Shown: positions 1 through 8,271, counted from the stretch's first letter. The stretch is DNA of 17,985 nucleotides from CAYRIF01 sp964424205 (GCA_964424205.1 CAYRIF010000044.1:1-17985), one strand, 5' to 3'. Made by a program: numbers and translations. Notes: a model not told the origin generated them from the sequence alone.

Positions 1-30
1 AGACCATGGAGGAGGGGAAGTAAAAGCAGG

Positions 31-1560
31 TTAATAAGTAAACCCAATTGTAATCACAGCCTTGGTAATGTTCCCGTCAAAAACAGCGGTTGGCTGGTTA
101 CTACCAATACTATATGGCGCATAGTTTTCAGAACCTCGTTTTGAATTAGTCAAAGCAAAATCTGCGTAAAAATTCGGGAGCTTCACGCCAACTCCTGCAG
201 AATATGTCTGAATGCTTTTGTCAAGCCCATCTAAGGTGGATGGATTATCATAATAAGCATATCCTAACCGTGCCCTGAAAATATCAAACCGATATTCTCC
301 ACCCAACTTGAAGTTCACTGTGGAAGTGTATATATTTTTAATTGTTTTATTGTCACTGTTTGGTGAAAAATCCAATGAGTTTAAATTGGCTTTGCCATAG
401 TTTATAAACTCCACCTCCCCTGTGATAAACCCATTTTTATTTATAAAAATAGCAGCGCCTGTACTGATTTTCATTGGCGTTTTTAATTCGTATTTTGACA
501 ATGCGATGCTTGTTTCTTCCGAAACTTCATTTAGTGTTGTATTATCATCATATTGGAAGTTATCCCAATTTGTGTTTAACGAAGCATCACTTTCTTCCGT
601 GAAATTAAAATAGGTTGGTGACGTTATCGTAAATCCAAAGCGAACGATACTCACAGGGCGATAAATCATTCCTAAGGAGGCGTTAAATCCTTTCCCTTCA
701 ATTTTTAGATTTTCTTTCAATTCCAAGTTAAAAAGGGGGCCATCTTTAAATTGTTCCCCATATATCTTATGCGATTCATAAGTAATAGACTGAACACCAA
801 TATTCGCTCCAATATAAAATTTGTCTTTAAAATTTGCGCCATATGAAAAACTCCATTGGTTTTGAGACCCACTGGTTTTAATTGTCTCTGATTGGTTAGG
901 AATTCCGTCAACATCTGTAAAGTATTCGGTATCAGCACCATATTTAGGGTGGTCTACAGGTAATATGTTGCTAGGTCCTATTAGATAATTATTAAAACCT
1001 AAATAAGCCAAAGAGTTGACCATACTTCCTCCATCTTCAAACTGAGAGATTGTTGCGCCATTGGCGGCAGCTATAAATGTATCAATAATTGAGTTATCAG
1101 TATTTTGACCCTCATAAGAAATTTCATTATTAAAATTATTTACTTTAGTATAACTAATCCCAAAAGAACTACTTTTCAACCCATTATCATTTCCTTGAGT
1201 TTTAGCCCACACAATGCCTAAATTTCCTATGCCTAACCTAGCACCACTATTATTTAAAATGCCATTCATATATTTACTCTCATTATTATAGGACATCAGC
1301 TCAGGGGTAATAGAAAACTGAGAATGATTAAAAAAACCTAATCCCGCAGGGTTTGAATATACGTTGCCAATATCTCCGCCAAGCGCCATCTGCGCACCAC
1401 CCAATGCTTGGGTTCTAGCCGTACCTACGGCATTGTTGCGGCTAAAGAGTAATGCCTCTTTATAGTAGCCTAATGCTCCTGGGTCAATCTGGGCAAATCC
1501 ATTTTGCATTGTCAATAAGATTCCTGCGCTTATAAAAATAAGCTTTACTATACTTTTCAT
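31..1560 (-). CDS. FadL/OmpP1-like outer membrane beta-barrel protein
   Basis: This 509-residue protein is probably an outer membrane barrel of the FadL/OmpP1/TodX type, a family that moves hydrophobic compounds across the outer membrane. A Sec signal peptide is visible: a Lys at 2 and 6, a hydrophobic core, and a likely cut after Ala23 (NGFA|Q). The mature N-terminus has the typical run around residues 45-75, with ALGGAQMALGGD followed by SNPAGLGF, the Asn-Pro-Ala-Gly motif common in FadL-like proteins. The rest alternates short polar and aromatic stretches as expected for beta strands, and the protein ends in an aromatic residue (GFTY), as barrels recognised by the BAM machinery do. Bacteroidota relatives are often labelled hemin receptor or PorV-like without proof. 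It lies 114 bp downstream of the Ser/Arg-rich lipoprotein gene, separated by a hairpin, so it probably has its own promoter. The substrate cannot be told from sequence. Confidence 0.8.
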   Translation of the reverse strand: MKSIVKLIFISAGILLTMQNGFAQIDPGALGYYKEALLFSRNNAVGTARTQALGGAQMALGGDIGNVYSNPAGLGFFNHSQFSITPELMSYNNESKYMNGILNNSGARLGIGNLGIVWAKTQGNDNGLKSSSFGISYTKVNNFNNEISYEGQNTDNSIIDTFIAAANGATISQFEDGGSMVNSLAYLGFNNYLIGPSNILPVDHPKYGADTEYFTDVDGIPNQSETIKTSGSQNQWSFSYGANFKDKFYIGANIGVQSITYESHKIYGEQFKDGPLFNLELKENLKIEGKGFNASLGMIYRPVSIVRFGFTITSPTYFNFTEESDASLNTNWDNFQYDDNTTLNEVSEETSIALSKYELKTPMKISTGAAIFINKNGFITGEVEFINYGKANLNSLDFSPNSDNKTIKNIYTSTVNFKLGGEYRFDIFRARLGYAYYDNPSTLDGLDKSIQTYSAGVGVKLPNFYADFALTNSKRGSENYAPYSIGSNQPTAVFDGNITKAVITIGFTY

Positions 1561-1620
1561 AATTTGTGTGTTTAACTGCTAAAGGTTGTTCTAACGCTTA
1601 CCACATTTTAGGGATAGAAA

Positions 1621-1662
1621 TTTTTGATTCTTATTCTAATTGTGTGGAATAAGAATCAAAAA
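1621..1662 (-). terminator. Hairpin terminator after the Ser/Arg-rich lipoprotein gene
   Basis: Two perfect 16-base arms (TTTTTGATTCTTATTC at 1621-1636 and its complement at 1647-1662) flank a 10-base loop. The hairpin begins about a dozen bases beyond the stop codon of the minus-strand lipoprotein gene and, read on that strand, runs into a short T-containing tract. The arms themselves begin and end in A/T runs, so it could work in both directions. It sits before the start of the FadL-like gene and should limit read-through into it. Confidence 0.65.
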
Positions 1663-1674
1663 CGCTCTAATCAT

Positions 1675-2874
1675 TTATCTTTTGCTTCTACTGCTTCTTG
1701 AGCTACTGCTAGAAGATCTAGAAGAAGAGCTACTTGAGCTTCTACTGCTACTGCCACTAGAATAGCTTCTGCTTGGAGAACTGCTTCTTGAAGAAGAACT
1801 GCTTCTAGCAGGAGACGTGCTACGACTTCTGCTCGGCGCACTGTAGCTTCTTCTGCTTGGCGTGCTTCCGCTACCTCTAGTTGGCGAATAACTTCTTGAG
1901 TTTCTTCCTTCCGAAGAGTAAGTCCTTTTTACAGGTGCTGCTCTGTTGCTATCGTATGTTCTTCTTGTCCTTGTAGTTGGCGTCGCTCTTCTGCCATTTG
2001 TAGAAGAACTGCTTCTTCTCACTGCTGAACTTCTCGTTCTATTCAACTCATTTTCTGTTGTTCGAACAGCACTTCTAGAGCGTGTAGAAGAAGATCTAGG
2101 CGTCACACTATTTCTACTGTTTCTTACTGCTGTGGAGCTTCTATTTACACTGCCTTTTGTGTTTTTAATTATTGAACTGTTGCTTCTGCTACTATTGTTC
2201 GCAATGTTACTTCTTCCAATTCTCCCGCCTCTTACTATGTTTCTTCCACTTCTATTTTCAGACTTGCTGTATGTTTTTCCAGAATAATAACCACTTGAAT
2301 AGCCATTATAATAGCCACTGTAATAACTTGAAGGGTAGTATCTGCTGCTTCCGTAATAACTAGCATATGATGGTGGACAATAAAAAGGATCATAGTAATC
2401 ATAATAACTTGAATAACCACCATATCCACTGTAGCGAGAATAAGGACTGCCCCAATTNNNNNNNNNNNNNNNNNNNNNNNNNNNNNNNNNNNNNNNNNNN
2501 NNNNNNNNNNNNNNNNNNNNNNNNNNNNNNNNNNNNNNNNNNNNNNNNNNNNNNNNNGCATTATACCCCTCCACAAAATACTCATCATCACCTGACTTGT
2601 TATTTTCAGTTTCAACTTCTTCTGCACTATATTTACTCACATAATCAGGGTTTACTGTTCTTGCAGAATAGCTATCCTCTTCATATTGATATTTTTTATC
2701 GTCCTGTTTGACTACAACTGCATTTTCTGCTGGTAAAACCGTTGTCCTATCGCTTGCTGTAAAATACATATCATCATATTCCGATGATTGCGCATATTGA
2801 TTTTGACTACAAGACAAAGCTGTTCCGCTAATAACAAGTAGTACTAGAATTTTAGTGAAGATTGAAGTTTTCAT
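1675..2874 (-). CDS. Ser/Arg- and Tyr-rich low-complexity lipoprotein, interrupted by an assembly gap
   Basis: The 399-codon reading frame starts with a lipoprotein-type signal: a hydrophobic core after Lys2 and Lys8, then ALSC with the likely lipidated Cys22. The N-terminal part after it is acidic and contains YDDMYF. After the gap comes a Tyr/Ser/Gly-rich block of about 60 residues (SYYDYYDPF, SYYGSS and similar), then about 180 residues dominated by Ser and Arg, with SR, RS and SSS runs up to the basic C-terminus. No catalytic domain is visible; the product may be an exported, very basic surface or matrix-associated protein. The frame is open on both sides of the gap and composition is continuous, but 100 N is a placeholder size, so the true length and the continuity of the frame are unknown. 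I recognise only a loose likeness to unnamed Cytophagales lipoproteins. Apparent Leu/Cys-rich frames on the other strand are shadows of the Ser/Arg codons. Confidence 0.7.
   Translation of the reverse strand: MKTSIFTKILVLLVISGTALSCSQNQYAQSSEYDDMYFTASDRTTVLPAENAVVVKQDDKKYQYEEDSYSARTVNPDYVSKYSAEEVETENNKSGDDEYFVEGYNXXXXXXXXXXXXXXXXXXXXXXXXXXXXXXXXXXNWGSPYSRYSGYGGYSSYYDYYDPFYCPPSYASYYGSSRYYPSSYYSGYYNGYSSGYYSGKTYSKSENRSGRNIVRGGRIGRSNIANNSSRSNSSIIKNTKGSVNRSSTAVRNSRNSVTPRSSSTRSRSAVRTTENELNRTRSSAVRRSSSSTNGRRATPTTRTRRTYDSNRAAPVKRTYSSEGRNSRSYSPTRGSGSTPSRRSYSAPSRSRSTSPARSSSSSRSSSPSRSYSSGSSSRSSSSSSSRSSSSSSRSSRSKR
2458..2557. other. Assembly gap (100 N)
   Basis: Exactly 100 undetermined bases lie inside the Ser/Arg/Tyr-rich lipoprotein gene. 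The round number is the conventional size for a gap of unknown length. The sequence next to it is repetitive (Tyr/Ser/Gly codons), which would explain why assembly failed here. Confidence 0.98.
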
Positions 2875-2901
2875 AATAGTTACCTTTAGTTGCTATAAAT
2901 A

Positions 2902-2958
2902 TACGACAAAATCACAAAATAGATTTAAATATGTACTTTAAAACTTATATTTGTCGTA
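2902..2958. promoter_or_regulatory. Symmetric divergent promoter region between lipoprotein gene and proS
   Basis: On the plus strand TATATTTG (2946-2953) fits the Bacteroidota -7 consensus TAnnTTTG exactly, 42 bases before the proS start. On the minus strand TGATTTTG, ending at 2907, fits it at seven of eight positions and points at the lipoprotein gene. Both boxes belong to a perfect 9-base inverted pair: TACGACAAA at 2902-2910 and TTTGTCGTA at 2950-2958. The upstream -33 regions would overlap. No clear TTG at -33 is seen for proS, so the call rests on the -7 boxes and the symmetry. Confidence 0.5.
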
Positions 2959-2995
2959 CTTTTTTAATTGATAACTCACAAATTTCATACCAAAA

Positions 2996-4471
2996 ATGGG
3001 AAAAGGATTAACAAAACGTTCAGAAGACTACTCGTTGTGGTACAATGAACTGGTAAAAAAAGCTGATTTAGCCGAAAATTCTGCAGTTAGGGGCTGTATG
3101 GTGATAAAACCTTACGGGTTTTCCATCTGGGAAAAAATGCAAGCGGCATTGGATCATAAATTCAAAGAAACTGGTCATACCAATGCGTATTTTCCATTAT
3201 TCATTCCAAAATCCTTTTTGAGCAAAGAGGCAGATCACGTAGAAGGCTTTGCAAAGGAGTGCGCTGTCGTAACACACTATCGGCTAAAAAATGCAGAAGA
3301 TGGCGCAGGCGTAGTAGTTGATCCGGAAGCAAAACTGGAAGAAGAGCTAATTGTAAGGCCTACTTCGGAAACGGTAATATGGAGTACTTATAAAAACTGG
3401 ATTCAATCATACCGAGATTTGCCTTTATTGATTAACCAGTGGGCAAACGTGGTAAGATGGGAAATGCGAACGAGGTTGTTTTTACGAACCACTGAATTTT
3501 TATGGCAAGAAGGACATACTGCTCACGCAACCAGACAGGAAGCGGAAGCAGAAGCAACGACTATGCTGAATGTTTACGCCGATTTTGCTGAAAACTTTAT
3601 GGCAACCCCCGTAATTAAAGGGGTTAAAACGGAAACAGAAAAATTTGCAGGTGCTGAAAACACTTATTGTATTGAAGCATTAATGCAAGATGGAAAAGCA
3701 TTGCAAGCAGGTACATCCCATTTTCTTGGGCAAAATTTTGCCAAGGCATTTGATGTGAAGTTTCAAACCAAAGAAGGAACACAGGAACTCGTATGGGGAA
3801 CGTCTTGGGGCGTCACCACCCGATTAGTGGGTGCGCTAATTATGACTCACTCAGATGATCATGGGTTGGTGTTACCGCCAAAATTAGCACCTTTTCAAGT
3901 TGTTATTGTACCTATTTTTAGAAATGACGAACAATTAGCAGCCATTTCTGAAAAAGTAGATGAAATTGTCATAGCACTAAAAGCCAAGGGCATTTCTGTC
4001 AAATATGATAACAGGGACACGTATAAACCTGGTTGGAAATTTGCAGAATATGAACTGAAGGGAGTCCCTGTCCGCTTGGGCATTGGCCCAAGAGATTTGG
4101 AAAGTGGTACTATTGAAGTGGCTAGGAGAGACAATCTGACCAAAGAAATCATGCCAATGGATGGTCTCGCAGAGAGCATTCATAATTTGCTAGAAGAAAT
4201 TCAAAGTAATATCTATAACAAAGCTTTAACCTATAGAGATGAACACATCACTGAAGTAGAAACTTATGATGCGTTCAAAAAAGTATTGGAGGAAAAAGGT
4301 GGATTTATTTCAGCACATTGGGATGGCACACCTGAAACAGAGACAAAGATTAAAGAAGAAACAAAGGCAACCATTCGTTGTATTCCTTTGGATGCAAAAG
4401 ACGAAGAGGGGATATGTATATACAGCGGAAACCCTTCAAAAAGACGGGTGCTATTTGCAAAAGCTTATTAA
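2996..4471 (+). CDS. proS: Prolyl-tRNA synthetase, archaeal/eukaryotic-type (ProS type 3)
   Basis: This cytoplasmic enzyme charges tRNA-Pro with proline. The 491-residue length and lack of the large bacterial editing insertion mark the shorter archaeal/eukaryotic-like class that many Bacteroidota use. Class II synthetase motifs are plain: VRPTSE followed by INQWANVVRWEMRTRLFLR (motif 2, around residues 120-170), the FLWQEGHTAH stretch, and a motif 3 region at TSWGVTTRLVGALIMTHSDD. A HGTP anticodon-binding domain follows (QVVIVPI, DNRDTYKPGWKFAEYELKGVPVR), then the C-terminal ProS domain ending in the conserved Tyr (LFAKAY). The C-terminal zinc-type site is reduced: IRCIP and GICIYSG keep only part of the usual cysteine set. 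The start follows a likely promoter by about 40 bases and has no Shine-Dalgarno sequence. The stop is 18 nt before the NfeD-like gene, so the three downstream-reading genes probably share a transcript. Confidence 0.96.
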   Translation: MGKGLTKRSEDYSLWYNELVKKADLAENSAVRGCMVIKPYGFSIWEKMQAALDHKFKETGHTNAYFPLFIPKSFLSKEADHVEGFAKECAVVTHYRLKNAEDGAGVVVDPEAKLEEELIVRPTSETVIWSTYKNWIQSYRDLPLLINQWANVVRWEMRTRLFLRTTEFLWQEGHTAHATRQEAEAEATTMLNVYADFAENFMATPVIKGVKTETEKFAGAENTYCIEALMQDGKALQAGTSHFLGQNFAKAFDVKFQTKEGTQELVWGTSWGVTTRLVGALIMTHSDDHGLVLPPKLAPFQVVIVPIFRNDEQLAAISEKVDEIVIALKAKGISVKYDNRDTYKPGWKFAEYELKGVPVRLGIGPRDLESGTIEVARRDNLTKEIMPMDGLAESIHNLLEEIQSNIYNKALTYRDEHITEVETYDAFKKVLEEKGGFISAHWDGTPETETKIKEETKATIRCIPLDAKDEEGICIYSGNPSKRRVLFAKAY

Positions 4472-4489
4472 ATTTAGTATATTCAGCGC

Positions 4490-4960
4490 ATGGGTGATTG
4501 GATTGTTATTGTATTATTGATAGTATTTGGTATAGGGCTAATTATTGCTGAGGTAATTTTTATTCCTGGTACTACTTTCGTTGGTGTTCTTGGCGCCCTT
4601 TTTATAGGTTATGGAGTTTACACTAGTTTTGTTACCTTTGGCAGTAACACTGGATGGGGCGTACTTGTTGGGTCTTTCATTTTAACGCTACTGGCAGTAA
4701 TATATAGTTTTCGGTCTGGGTCGTGGAAAAAATTTTCCCTCAAAGGACAAATGACTAGTAAAGTAAATGAGCATATTGATATTCCTATGAAAGTTGGGGA
4801 TGTGGGTATGGCAATATCAGTGCTCAAACCAGTGGGGAAAGCGGAGTTTGATGACGACACTTATGAAGTCAAAACATTGGGGGAATATGTAGAGGAAGAC
4901 AATAAAGTGAGAATAATTAAAATTGAAAATAATAACATCATTGTAGAACTTATAAATTAA
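4490..4960 (+). CDS. Short NfeD-like membrane protein (flotillin partner)
   Basis: This 156-residue protein has the build of short NfeD proteins, which lack the serine protease domain of the long form. An N-terminal hydrophobic part (residues about 3-45) contains the family-like stretch IAEVIFIPGTTFVGVLGA. Another membrane segment lies near residues 58-75 (WGVLVGSFILTLLAVIYSF). The C-terminal 75 residues form a likely OB-fold domain facing the cytoplasm, with VGDVGMAISVLKPVGKAEFDDDTYEV matching the NfeD C-terminal pattern (Gly-x-x-Gly followed by a beta strand and a small-residue turn). The gene is 6 nt upstream of the floA-like gene; nfeD-flotillin pairs are a recurring bacterial arrangement and the two products are thought to act together in membrane microdomains. 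The exact biochemical role is not established. Start codon chosen as the first ATG of the frame, inside the gap after proS. Confidence 0.85.
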   Translation: MGDWIVIVLLIVFGIGLIIAEVIFIPGTTFVGVLGALFIGYGVYTSFVTFGSNTGWGVLVGSFILTLLAVIYSFRSGSWKKFSLKGQMTSKVNEHIDIPMKVGDVGMAISVLKPVGKAEFDDDTYEVKTLGEYVEEDNKVRIIKIENNNIIVELIN

Positions 4961-4966
4961 AATAAA

Positions 4967-5968
4967 ATGGGTGAGTACTTTCCAATAATTCTAATAGTAG
5001 TAGGAATCTTTTTCTTCTTTCTTTTTATGTATTTTATCCCTGTTGGGCTATGGATTACAGCAATATTTTCTAATGTAAAGGTTGGGCTGTTCGAATTAAT
5101 GTTTATGCGTATTCGTAAGGTGCCCCCAGGTTTAATTGTCAAAGAAATGATTACTGCCACCAAAGCGGGGCTTGATGTAACTACTGCAGATTTAGAAACG
5201 CATTATTTAGCCGGAGGGCATGTGCCATCAGTGATTAAAGCATTGATTTCTGCCGATAAAGCGAATATTGCTTTAACTTTCAAGCAAGCAACTGCCATAG
5301 ACTTAGCAGGACGCGATGTATTCGAAGCGGTACAGGTTTCTGTAAACCCAAAGGTAATTACGACACCAAGAGTGGCTGCAGTAGCACAAGATGGTATTCA
5401 GCTCATTGCGGTAGCAAGGGTTACCGTAAGAGCCAATATTCAACAGCTAGTGGGTGGTGCAGGTGAGGAAACAATTTTAGCAAGGGTAGGAGAGGGAATT
5501 GTAACCTCTATTGGTTCTGCTATGTCGCATAAAGAGGTACTAGAAAATCCTGATAAAATTTCGAAACTAGTGCTTGCCAGAGGGTTAGATTCTGGAACAG
5601 CTTTCGAAATCCTTTCTATTGATATTGCAGATATTGATGTGGGCGAAAACATTGGGGCAAAATTACAAATCGATCAAGCGAGTGCTGATCTGAAAGTAGG
5701 GGAAGCAAAAGCAGAAGAAAGAAGGGCAATGGCGGTGGCAGAAGAACAAGAAATGAAAGCAAAATCTCAGGAAGCTCGTGCCAAAGTTATTTTTGAAGAA
5801 GCCGAAATTCCTAAGGCAATGGCAGATGCTTTTAGAAGTGGTAACCTCGGAATTATGGATTACTACAAAATGAAGAATATCCAAGCTGATACTGGTATGC
5901 GAGATTCAATATCTGGTGCTGGTGCTACAAAAACCACTTCCAAAGGTGCTTCGGGTAAGAAGAAGTAG
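4967..5968 (+). CDS. floA: Flotillin-like protein FloA (UPF0365/YqfA family)
   Basis: FloA-type proteins are membrane-attached SPFH-domain scaffolds that form microdomains and influence membrane fluidity and the assembly of membrane complexes. The 333-residue length matches the family. An N-terminal hydrophobic hairpin occupies about residues 4-37 (LIVVGIFFFFLFMYFIPVG). Family-specific stretches follow: RKVPPG near residue 45, AGLDVTTADLETHYLAGG, NPKVITTPRVAAVAQDGIQL, and RVTVRANIQQLVGGAGEETI. After the SPFH fold comes a charged, Ala/Glu/Lys-rich helical region (about 235-285: EAKAEERRAMAVAEEQEMKAKSQ) and the conserved DYYKMKNIQADTGMRDSI ending. It overlaps no gene, follows the NfeD-like gene by 6 nt and is the last gene of the proS unit, ending just before a strong terminator. 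The product is identified with confidence; its role in this organism is inferred from family. Confidence 0.95.
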   Translation: MGEYFPIILIVVGIFFFFLFMYFIPVGLWITAIFSNVKVGLFELMFMRIRKVPPGLIVKEMITATKAGLDVTTADLETHYLAGGHVPSVIKALISADKANIALTFKQATAIDLAGRDVFEAVQVSVNPKVITTPRVAAVAQDGIQLIAVARVTVRANIQQLVGGAGEETILARVGEGIVTSIGSAMSHKEVLENPDKISKLVLARGLDSGTAFEILSIDIADIDVGENIGAKLQIDQASADLKVGEAKAEERRAMAVAEEQEMKAKSQEARAKVIFEEAEIPKAMADAFRSGNLGIMDYYKMKNIQADTGMRDSISGAGATKTTSKGASGKKK

Positions 5969-5983
5969 AAAATGACATAATCT

Positions 5984-6020
5984 AACTTCTCAAAAGTTTA
6001 AAGCTTTTGAGAAGTTTTTT
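5984..6020 (+). terminator. Rho-independent terminator after floA
   Basis: A perfect 13-base stem (AACTTCTCAAAAG at 5984-5996, complement at 6004-6016) with a 7-base loop merges into a run of six T at 6015-6020. It starts 15 bases after the floA stop. The T run overlaps the stop codon (6019-6021) of the convergent WG-repeat gene; the stem may also end that transcript, but without a proper T tract in that direction. Confidence 0.85.
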
Positions 6021-8271
6021 ATTTAACACTATCAAGCACTTTCCAATCAGCTGTTTTTTTCGCCAAATATAAATCTTTAAAAGAGTCATACACCAGGTGA
6101 TCATACACCATTGGAATTGAGCTAATTCCTTTCTCATCTATCAACCCATACTTGTTATTATTTTTGACAATGAAAAACCCGTTGCCAAGGTCCTCTATAC
6201 TTTGAAATTTCGGAAAAAGAATCTCGAAACCTTCTTTACTGATAAGCCCAAACCTATCGTTTTTAACAGAAATAAAATTTCCATACTTAGTCCTGCTCAA
6301 TTTTTCATATTCTGCCTTTAGCACCTCTTTTCCCACATAATTAATCAGCCCTTTCTTGCCTTTTCGCATAATGATTGCCATACCATTAATAAATTCCCCT
6401 GCGCTATTATATTTTGGTTGTATCGCTATATTTTCTGCCTTGTCTATATAGCCCCACCTGCCTAATAATTTAATAGCAGCCATTCCCTCGCTAAACCTAC
6501 CGATGCCATCATAACGGTGTACCACCCTTAACTTCCCTCCAAAGTCAACAAAGCCGTATTGCCCGTTTTTCTTAATACCAATTAGTCCTTCGTTAATGGC
6601 AAATACCTGCTGTAAACTATCCCTTAGCGGCATGATGAACTCCCCTGATTTTGAGACAATTGCATACGCATTCCTTTTTCTAACCACATGAATTTTCTCT
6701 GCAAGCAACGGAGAAATAGAATCATATTCTGTGGGTAAAAGTCTATTCCCTGAATTGCTAAGCAAACCAACCTTCCCACTCATATTCTTTTCCAAAACAT
6801 TATAATTCAGTTTGGTTAGTTTATAGTAGGTTTGGACTGTTTCTTCTAAATTTCGATTGAATATTCCGTAAGAATAGTTTTCTTGGAAAAGAAACAGGGT
6901 TGCTGAAATCACTTGAATATCATCGTACTTTACTGGCATTATAAAGTCTCCAAACCTATTGATAATCCCAAATTTATTTCTGTTCTTAACTTTGGCTATA
7001 CCGTTTTCAAATGTAAAAACTGAATCAAAACGCGCCTTGATTGCCTCTTGTCCTGAAGCGTTCATAAAGCCCCATTTTCCGTTCTTTTTCACCTGAAAAT
7101 AGCCGCCTGAAAAGCCCCCGATTTGGTCAAAATAAATGCTGTTCAGCTTTTTTCCTCCATAATCATACAATGACCAAACATAATCTCTTGAAATTTGTTT
7201 TTTAGTGACAATCACATCATCATATAGCACAATACTATCATATTCATTTGAAAGCACTTCCTTTGTATAATCCTTCAACACCCCATACTTCCCCCCTCTT
7301 TTAGTGATTAATCTTCCTCTTCCATAATAATGCAACTGCCAATCACTTTGCTGCGTCACATAATTGTTTTTCTTATCCACTATAGCTTCCTCATTGGCAC
7401 ACGAAACGATGAATAATTCTTTATTGACTGTTTTCACATCATCATAATAGTAGGTACTTGTTAGCTTATTTTTAGCCGACAATAAATTCCAACGGCTAAA
7501 TGCCTTGCCTCTAATCATTCCTTTATCATCAATTTTTAATTCTCTGTAAATTGCCTCTGCCTTTACCTTTCCATCAATACCCAGAACACCCTTTTTGCCA
7601 TGGTTAATAAATATAAACTGCCTGTCTGAAAAAGGTAGGATTTGTTCATAGTCAAATTCAGATATGCGAACCCTATCTTTGTTAAATAATGCCGTTTTAC
7701 CGAGTTGGTTTGTAACAGCAATCGTACCATTTCCTAACTTTTTGATGTGTTCATATTCAAAAGGAAAGGCAGTCTCTTCCTTTTTATTTATCATTCCATA
7801 AACAAGAATGCCATGCTCTTCCTTTGCGGCTATTAATACCTCACCCACCGACTCCAAAAATTGGTATTTAAAAGAAACAATGACTTTTCCTCCTCCAGAA
7901 ACCACACCATAAACCCTATTAATAGATCCCGCTTCTCTTTTTGAAACGGCTATATAATCTCCCAAAAATGGTGTGGCGGATGTATAAATAGCCGGTGTCG
8001 TTTTTTTATTTTTTATATTAAGAAAACCCCAAAGGTCCGCGCTTTTGTAACCTATGTAGTTGTCAACCAATCTATTTTCGTTATTAGACCATCCAATTTT
8101 GGTATAGTTTGCTGGTACAACAACCTTCCCCTTATCACTTTTAATGCCTTGGTGTTCCTCTTTGGTATAAACCTCATAGTCATCTCCTAAATCATAAGAT
8201 TGGGCGTTGGATTTTTGCCAAATAAGACAACTAAGTAAAGAGAAAAATATAACGAGTTTACTGATGTTCAA
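6019..8271 (-). CDS. Exported WG-repeat (KWG-type) protein
   Basis: The 750-residue protein consists of about 16 imperfect WG/KWG-type repeats of roughly 45 residues, each with an aromatic or charged residue, Gly, hydrophobics and a turn: LWGFLN, VYGMIN, KYGVLK, KWGFMN, KFGIIN, QYGFVD, RWGYID, KKGLIN, RFGLIS, KYGLID. Between them recur phrases of the type Y-D-x-I and F-x-x-G-x-A, as in this family. WG repeats are predicted to form beta-propeller-like or solenoid surfaces; the function is unknown. An N-terminal Sec signal peptide (LVIFFSLLSCLIW, likely cut after SNA|Q) indicates export. A lipobox reading at LLSC is possible but less good. The start is TTG at 8269-8271: the sequence there is TTG AAC ATC, no in-frame ATG lies between it and the upstream stop TGA five codons before, and the signal peptide begins right after it. 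It is convergent with floA and divergent from the HhH gene. Confidence 0.88.
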   Translation of the reverse strand: MNISKLVIFFSLLSCLIWQKSNAQSYDLGDDYEVYTKEEHQGIKSDKGKVVVPANYTKIGWSNNENRLVDNYIGYKSADLWGFLNIKNKKTTPAIYTSATPFLGDYIAVSKREAGSINRVYGVVSGGGKVIVSFKYQFLESVGEVLIAAKEEHGILVYGMINKKEETAFPFEYEHIKKLGNGTIAVTNQLGKTALFNKDRVRISEFDYEQILPFSDRQFIFINHGKKGVLGIDGKVKAEAIYRELKIDDKGMIRGKAFSRWNLLSAKNKLTSTYYYDDVKTVNKELFIVSCANEEAIVDKKNNYVTQQSDWQLHYYGRGRLITKRGGKYGVLKDYTKEVLSNEYDSIVLYDDVIVTKKQISRDYVWSLYDYGGKKLNSIYFDQIGGFSGGYFQVKKNGKWGFMNASGQEAIKARFDSVFTFENGIAKVKNRNKFGIINRFGDFIMPVKYDDIQVISATLFLFQENYSYGIFNRNLEETVQTYYKLTKLNYNVLEKNMSGKVGLLSNSGNRLLPTEYDSISPLLAEKIHVVRKRNAYAIVSKSGEFIMPLRDSLQQVFAINEGLIGIKKNGQYGFVDFGGKLRVVHRYDGIGRFSEGMAAIKLLGRWGYIDKAENIAIQPKYNSAGEFINGMAIIMRKGKKGLINYVGKEVLKAEYEKLSRTKYGNFISVKNDRFGLISKEGFEILFPKFQSIEDLGNGFFIVKNNNKYGLIDEKGISSIPMVYDHLVYDSFKDLYLAKKTADWKVLDSVK

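Noticed and set aside
1..30. Possible end of another gene at the left edge
   Set aside because: The 30 bases after the FadL-like stop contain no recognisable coding or hairpin signal and are too short to judge.
1946..2287. Leu-rich plus-strand open frame opposite the lipoprotein gene
   Set aside because: It is the complement of Ser/Arg codon runs; Leu/Phe/Val content follows directly from that composition and there is no start context or known domain.
2367..2711. Plus-strand frame across the N gap
   Set aside because: It is open only because N codons are not counted as stops, it is antisense to the lipoprotein gene and has no family likeness.
6061..8271. Internal repeats of the WG gene as a DNA-level tandem repeat or CRISPR array
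   Set aside because: The repetition is only at protein level with heavily diverged codons; no regular identical DNA repeats or spacers are present. No CRISPR, tRNA, rRNA or insertion sequence was found in the window.
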